Assembly (NCBI GenBank): GCA_019054805.1 | Contig: JAHQIY010000002.1 | Coordinates: 3,720,001-3,784,000, forward strand | DNA: 64,000 bases | Source of the DNA: Brachionus manjavacas | Lineage: Eukaryota; Rotifera; Eurotatoria; Ploima; Brachionidae | Reading direction: 5' to 3' | Shown here: positions 57,541-64,000 of the stretch, piece after piece | Layout: each line of letters starts with the position of its first letter | Numbering within the stretch: position 1 is the stretch's first letter | The notes under the pieces: generated by a model | What the model was told of the DNA's origin: nothing | Seen by the model: only the letters and a program-made list of their open reading frames with translations | Databases searched by the model: none | Made by a program: the position numbers and the translations under genes

Positions 57541-60500
57541 TTAAACATGGCTATCATTCGTAAAAGCATAAGTGTGATTTGGAAAAAATGTTTCGTTTGG
57601 ATTCATACGAAGTACCTGAGGCGTTGCGTTTGCTTTAGGCTTTATTTCACTGGCGCAATCAATAAATTCGTTTTTTGAGTATTTACGTAATTTAGGCGTC
57701 GACGGTGTTCCCACCCGCAGTTGTTCTTTTACCCGCAAAAATTCTTGCTGCAAATAAATGTATTCTTCTCTGATTCGGGCTTCCTGTTTTTCAATTTTGT
57801 CTTTTTCCTGCTTTTCTTTGTTCAGTTCAAGCTGTAAGTACAACAATCGTTCTCGAAGCTCGTCATATGTAGCACTTTTCTCCAAATTTTGTTCAATACT
57901 TTTTAATTAAATAATAATCTTTTTTTGTTAAGTTAGAAATTTTACCATTCTTTGATATCCAATTTTGGTGGTTTTTTCCTATCCTCTTTTGGTATGTAGT
58001 AGGATGAGCTGGAGCTATTAACTCGACTCTTTTGTCCACTATCGTATACATTGTCTGAGCCTTTATGAGCATCTATCAAAACAATATTTATTTTTTTTAA
58101 ATACTTATTTATATTTATAAATAAACTTGAAAATTTACATAAAAAAGTTAAAAAATACAACTAAGGTATATTCCTCTAATTTGATTTAAAATTAATTTGC
58201 TACTGATAAACATTTTTAAAAGAAAATAATTTTTTTTAAATTAAAAAAAAAGTCATTCCTCTGGTTAATAGATAAATACAGAGTTGGGTACAATCATGAT
58301 TAAATCAATACCCAATTCTTTGTATAATTAGTCATAAAAAGTCACAAAATTTGAAGTGTATGTCTGCTATTGACTTAAAAAAGTTTAATTTTATATCACT
58401 GGTTTCATACTTTTAAATGATAGTTTAGATTCTAATAAGTTTGAGATCATTTGAAGAATTTAGATTTTTTTTTCTATTTTGGTTTGTTGCAATTCAGTAC
58501 TAAATGATAAAAACTAACTGAACAAAATGTGAAAAAATTGAATAACTTTCTTTTCTAAAAATTTAAAATTAGTTCTGTGAGTGCAACAAAGTTCAACATT
58601 TAGAGTTGCATCAAATATCAAGGTCAGCTAAAATTGCAGAGTTTAGCAGAAATTAGATTTCAATATAATCAAGCGAAGTGCATTTTGCAGAGATTTTGCA
58701 CATCGTTAGCAGACTTTGACAGTTGATATAATTTTGAATGTTAAACTAAGTTGCATTCATAGAACTAATTTTAAATTTTTAGAAAAGAAAGTTATTCAAT
58801 TTTTTCACATTTTGTTCAGTTTTTTTGAACTGTACTTCACAAAACCACTATTTTTAATACTTGGTAAAATAGTTAAAAAACTTGATATATTTGAGAATAT
58901 TTTATTTATTTCATCAATTAAAAAAATAAATTAAGTAATGAAAATAAAAAAAAATATTTCATATTAATTCAAAGAGAAATTAAAAATAAATTAATAAAAA
59001 AATCTCAACAATCGATTTGTAATATTGACAATTTTTATTTTTACGTAATTTTACGCAAAATTTGGTAAATTTACGTAAAAAACAGTTATCGTATCAGCAC
59101 TGAATATATTTATTTTTAATCAACACCATAACTAAATGTAATCAACTTTTTAAAACTTAAGCACTTTTAATAAAAACAATTAATTCCTATAATTTACTTT
59201 TAATAAAAAATTTCTCTTTATCTAAAATTTAATATTTAATTCCTGACATACCATATCTTCTTCAAATTTTTTCTCCCAGAAAAGCATAAAACGTCCTCAA
59301 ATAAAATTAGCCAAGATTTTTTATATAAAATAAATTAAAAGATATTAACTGTTATTTACAAAATTTATTATTTTTTCAATCTCAGCTATTAATCTTAAAT
59401 ATTTTATATTAATTCAACTTTTTTTTACTAAATCATCATAAGAAAAAAAAAATTTACTTTCGAAATTTCTGGTCGCCGTTTGAACCATTCGTGGCCAATC
59501 GAACACATTTTTGTTAAAAAACTTTTTGGGCGATTGAACACTGGTAAGCTCAATTTCTTTTCTATGCTCATTGTCATCTAACAAAGAGCCAGACGCTGAT
59601 AGGCGATAAGCAAATTTGGTCTTGTTTTCGGTCGCAGTTGTGCGGCGAATTTTCTGAGGCGAAAATCCGCTTAGCTGGGGCAATTGGACGCGATTAAACT
59701 TTTGAAAATTGGTCAGAACTGGTGTAGTCTTTACGGAGTCGATTTGTCTCTCGTTGATCGAAGAACAAGTGCTTAGATAAGCATAGAGAGAAAAGCTATC
59801 ATCTTGACCACGCCTGGCACTGCCGTCTTCGAACGGCTGCAAAAACGTAATCTTAAGATAATTAGAATTTCTGAGCAGATCGATCATTTTTTCATGACTT
59901 AAATTAATGACAAAATGGTCACCTATTTTCACAATTCTTGTGCCTTGCTTGAACCCGCGTATGTACGCCAACCTAAAAGGCTCTACTTCGGTCACTACGC
60001 CATCGTGATGAATGTTAAAGCCCAGCGGACCACAGTCCTTTTTCTCAATACTCAACTCGATTGTCTTGCAACCCTTGGTAAAATGTTCCAATCTTTTTAC
60101 AACAGTGTACAAATCAGATTTGGTTCTGAGCTTAAAACTGACACATTCTCCCAGATCAAAATATAAAATCAAGGTAGAATCATTTTCATAGATTGTCCAG
60201 CCTATCACAGCACTACATCCGATCGAGAACAATACACACTTTTGCTGCACGTCCACAACCACAATACTTTGCTTGGACACACCGAGAATGCAGCAGTTTC
60301 TAATCAAATACTGAAAATCTTCGACCACATCAATATTCCAGAAGACAGCTCCATTTAGCTTGCACAATCTGATCGCATTCGCTTCATCCTCGCTGCTAAA
60401 ACTAGCATTAAAAGCCTGGCAACTTTTTGATCTAAGTTTTTTCTTGTTAATTGAACTAAAATTAAACATGGCTAGTCTTTGACTAATCAGGCCTGTATTG

Positions 60501-61439
60501 GATCCATTTGAGCAATTGTCTAGGGTCAACTTAGTCGAATATGAATCGACTAGGTCTTTGAGGATACCATTTCTAGTACGCATGCGAATTTGAGTAAACT
60601 TTTCACATTTTAGACCCACATTGTCCGCGTTTACAATTTTAGCTAGTAAAAACTCGCGGAATTCTTTGCTTTTGAGAAAAAGCGGTCTCTTGGGCAATGC
60701 CGGCCCAAAAGACGGTATGTCTTTGCTGTAGCTAATGGCCACACTGTACTGGGTATTGTACGAGTTGGGATTCATAGCTCGGACAATGATGAATATGTGC
60801 TGGTACTGGGAACGTATGGTTTTTGGCGAGAAAGGCAAAGAGCCCGGCTCTTGGAAGACTATGGTGACTAGATCGTTCCCAATGTGTCGTTTGCGAGTTA
60901 GCTGTTGTTTATCACTGCTCGAATGGGGAAGTAGAGTGGACACGTGAAACATAATTTCTTTATTTCGGAATTTAGTGTAAACGGAGTGGGTTCCAGTGGT
61001 GTCATTTTGGTTGTCCAAGCCTCCCCGGTAGTTGTTAAAGCCTTTTAGTTGCACTTTTTCTCCCAGCAACTGCAGAAACTCATCGAATGCAGGTGTAGAC
61101 TCTCGGTTACTGTACATTTCTTCCTCGGTCGACTGACCAGACTTGCACAGTAAAATTCCTATTTTGTGATTTTTGATCAAGTATTGTTCGTCTATCTCAA
61201 TTAGTTTATCGGCCACTTTGGACTCGGCCAGTCGAAGACAATCCAAGCTTAGATCTGGCACCAAAAATTGAATAATTTGTTTGTGGGGAAGACCTTTGGA
61301 GCTACTTGCTTTTACAGAAATGTTCTCTTCGAGGATGGTGCCGCGCAGTGTGTTAAGGTCAGATGTTCGCATTATGAAGCGATATGCATAATCAGTGCTG
61401 CGTTCATTCGAATTTGAATTTAAATTAGTGCTATTTGAT
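57541..61439 (-). CDS. SIPA1L: SIPA1-like Rap GTPase-activating protein (RapGAP-PDZ-coiled coil), 5' end off the right edge
   Basis: RapGAPs switch off Rap small GTPases; the SIPA1L/SPAR group acts at junctions and synapses. Exon 59458-61439 codes for YRFIMRTSDLNTLRGTILEE, GILLCKSGQSTEEEMYSNRE, the RapGAP core with catalytic Asn in RHIGNDLVTIVFQEPG, SFGPALPK and FREFLLAKIVNADN, then a PDZ domain (LGFNIHHDGVVTEVEPFRLA through LSHEKMIDLL). The open frame runs to a stop at 59414, but a GT donor at 59457 joins in phase to exons 57946-58072 and 57541-57898, which encode a basic linker and a coiled coil (LRERLLYLQLELNKEKQEKD), the C-terminal zipper expected in this family. The 1.4-kb intron join is inferred from phase. 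The big exon begins at an acceptor, so upstream exons lie beyond 61440 or outside the window. Confidence 0.88.
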
Positions 61440-64000
61440 CTGAATTTCAAAAAATTAAATTATTTTAAATTGTCAATGCTAAATATTAATTTTTTAATAA
61501 ATCTCTATTAAAAATATTCAATTTTTTTTATATCAAATTAAAAGTGTTTAGTTGAAAGAATAAAAAACTAGAGCTTTTTAGATTTACTAAAAAATATTGG
61601 CCTCTAATTTAAAACAAAATTTTAAAAAATCTAAAAAGCTCTAGTTCAAATAGGATCAAGACATTTGATAGATTAATATTTTAGATTCATAAAATCCAAA
61701 TTAATGAATTATTTAGAAAGAAGTTTTTAATCTTCCTATACATAAGAATAGTTTTAAAATTTAAAGTTTTGATTATTATTGAGTGTTTGAAAATATTTTT
61801 TCAAAAATTGCCGCAATTTTTATTGAAAAATTGAATTTAACTAAAAAAAATTAAATTCTTAAATCAGCCCATATATTTTTCAAAATTGAGTAATTTTTTG
61901 AGTCAAAAGAAAAAAACTGAAATTTTTCATTTTAACTAAATTTTTCAAATTAAAATCTACGATCATTGCTTGTCAACTTTAAATCATCCAAAAATAATTT
62001 ATTTATTAATTGTCAATTTAATAATGTAAAAAATCATAGTAAATTTTCCATATTTTATTTTATTTTATTAAGCTTTTAATTTATTGCACACGTGGTGTTT
62101 ATTAAAATAAAGAACAAAAATAAAAACTATTGTTACTTTTTGAAAGAGTGACGTTTTGATGAATGATAATGAAATGTGTTAGTATTTTAACCATGTGATT
62201 TGATTAAACATTTAATTTGAGAAAATATTTCAAAATTTAAAAACTTCAATTTTGATGATGTGTCTTAAATAAAAGGCGTGTTTTAAGATTAAAACGAGAT
62301 TTTCAATAATCTCTGTAAGCCTAATAACTGCAGTCTTTTAATTGTCTGGGTACACCATAACAAATTTGGTAAGCTTTTCAAAAACTCTGCAATTGCGTAT
62401 ATTTTTGTCTAATGTTTAAACGTGCAAATTTCAGAGAATTAGCAGAATTTTTGCCAAAATTGAATTTAAATTTTAGAAATTTGCTCTTGATCCATCCATC
62501 TTTTCTATACTTTACTCTTCCTCAATTTTTTTTTTAAATAAAGCTTCTTTTCTTAAAAAATTTGTGAACAAAATTGATGTGACTTGGAGTCATTTTTCGA
62601 GCTTTAAAGCCAAGCCATGACTTCATTTAAAAAAATTCTACTTCAAACATTAAAAAATTGTAAATAAAAATTTAATCTTTTGAAATTATTTAAAATGTCA
62701 AAAAAAAAATATCAAAAAAATATTAAAATTTTATTTTGCTTTATTTTTTGTCAACAACTGGCAAGATATTTTATTATAAGAACAATTTTAAAACCTTACT
62801 GATAACTTTTTGACTTGAATAAAATTTGAAATCAACCTTGAGCTTTGTCTATTTGATTAATGAGGCTTTTTTATTTAAAAAAATTAATTTTTTGAAAAAA
62901 TATAGTCTATCTATAATTTAGCATTATATGAAAATATATTTTTTTTTAATTTTGTGAAATATTTTAAACGATCTGAAATTTAAAATTGATTTTGGTCCTC
63001 TGAAAATATTGGTTGAATGGTAAAAGATCGAAATTGATATGAAATTGAATATTTTATTTTAATCAATTTAAATTAAAAATGATTACTGAGTTGAATAAAT
63101 TTTCTGATAAAAAAAATCTAATGTTTAATAAGGTATGATGTAATGAGAAAGTCAAAAAATTATAAAAAAATTTTAATCAATTAATCAATGGGCTTTATTT
63201 TAGGCTTAATTTTTGACAGAAGACCTCTTTCTTGTTTTTGATGAAAATTATTTTCAAATACAAGTGGAGACCATTAAGTTTATCTTTTAATGCTTTGTTT
63301 TATTTCTAACAACTAGGGTCCCTTTTTGGCAATTTAGTTTCAAAAATTTCATTTGGTTGATAACTTTAATTTAAATTGTCATCACGTGTTTTAATTTACC
63401 AATTTAATAAAATAGCTTAGGGATTCGGCTATGTTGTAGATGAGAGAACTTTTAGTTAAAAATTAAAATTAACAGTTAAACTATTGATTAATTAAAATCT
63501 TGAATTTAATTATCCATACGACAATTATATTTATTTTCAATAGAAAAATTTTGATAAGACGGTTTAAAATGTATCCATAAAAAATCATTTTTAAAAAAAG
63601 CCAATTTTGTGTTTTTTATTTGTGAAAAATTCAATGCACCCTTAACACTGGAAAAGATTGCCAAAAAATTAATAAATAAAACGATGAGAACCTGGTCATT
63701 TTAAAATACACTTGAAAAAAAAATAAAAAGTCTTGTTTTTAGTTTTTTTTAAATCTTGAATCCAAAAAAAATATTATAAAATAATAATAATAATAAAATA
63801 AATATTATAATATTTTGGAAATACTTAAAAAACATTATAATATATTTTAAAAAAAATTTTTTTGATTAGGCTTCAAGATTTTTAAAAAACTAAAAAAAAA
63901 ACAATTTTCTTTTTCAAGTTTATTTACAAGTGTATTATAAAAATGACCAAAATCTTCCAATTCAGATCGGACCATAATTTTCCATAATTCATCAATAAAA
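61440..64000. other. Presumed 5' intron of the SIPA1-like gene; no exon found
   Basis: The conserved region that should precede the RapGAP domain was not found here on the minus strand, so this stretch is probably a long first intron or intergenic DNA. It has an AAT microsatellite near 63781-63797. No other gene is seen. Confidence 0.45.

Overview
This is an AT-rich animal nuclear window. The genes are split by very short GT-AG introns (about 45-65 bp), the histone genes end in the metazoan 3' stem-loop, and decayed LINE, SINE and Tc1-type elements lie between genes. The standard genetic code fits every intact gene. A small AT-rich invertebrate, perhaps a monogonont rotifer, is my best guess. 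It rests on general character (base composition, intron size, an LRR-type receptor gene, Tc1/LINE debris) and is not proven here.

Layout. 1-2265 (minus): 5' half of NSF, running off the left edge. 2266-8192: gene-free, with a dispersed repeat, a block of nested palindromes (5670-6028), a LINE tail and a second LINE fragment split by a tRNA-derived SINE with a clear target-site duplication. 8193-11012 (minus): large intronless, GC-richer cadherin-like receptor. 12036-16340: transposon debris, including a zinc-finger ORF with one internal stop, a small ORF resembling a transposon protein N-terminus, and a local duplication. 17263-19611 (minus): LRR-ectodomain seven-helix receptor broken by one in-frame UGA. 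21886-24660 (minus): PGAP1-type GPI inositol deacylase. 24844-25365 (minus): secreted stand-alone CULT protein. 25930-28925: CR1-like LINE remains with a nested MITE. 29778-32910 (plus): three-exon gene of unknown function.

36540-50160 is dominated by an imperfect inverted duplication. Each arm of nearly 4 kb carries one H4, one H2A and one H2B gene, each with a histone 3' stem-loop and a TATA-like box. The 5.7 kb between the arms holds two tandem tra2-like RS/RRM splicing-factor genes with identical intron positions and two Tc1/mariner corpses. No H3 or H1 gene is present.

52006-52860 is a large fold-back element. 53489-54619 (minus) encodes a single-pass membrane protein. 57541-61439 (minus) is a SIPA1-like Rap GTPase-activating protein (RapGAP, PDZ, C-terminal coiled coil) whose first exons lie beyond the right edge.

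The genes do not form a pathway. The one organised unit is the histone block, where H2A and H2B share a promoter region in each arm.
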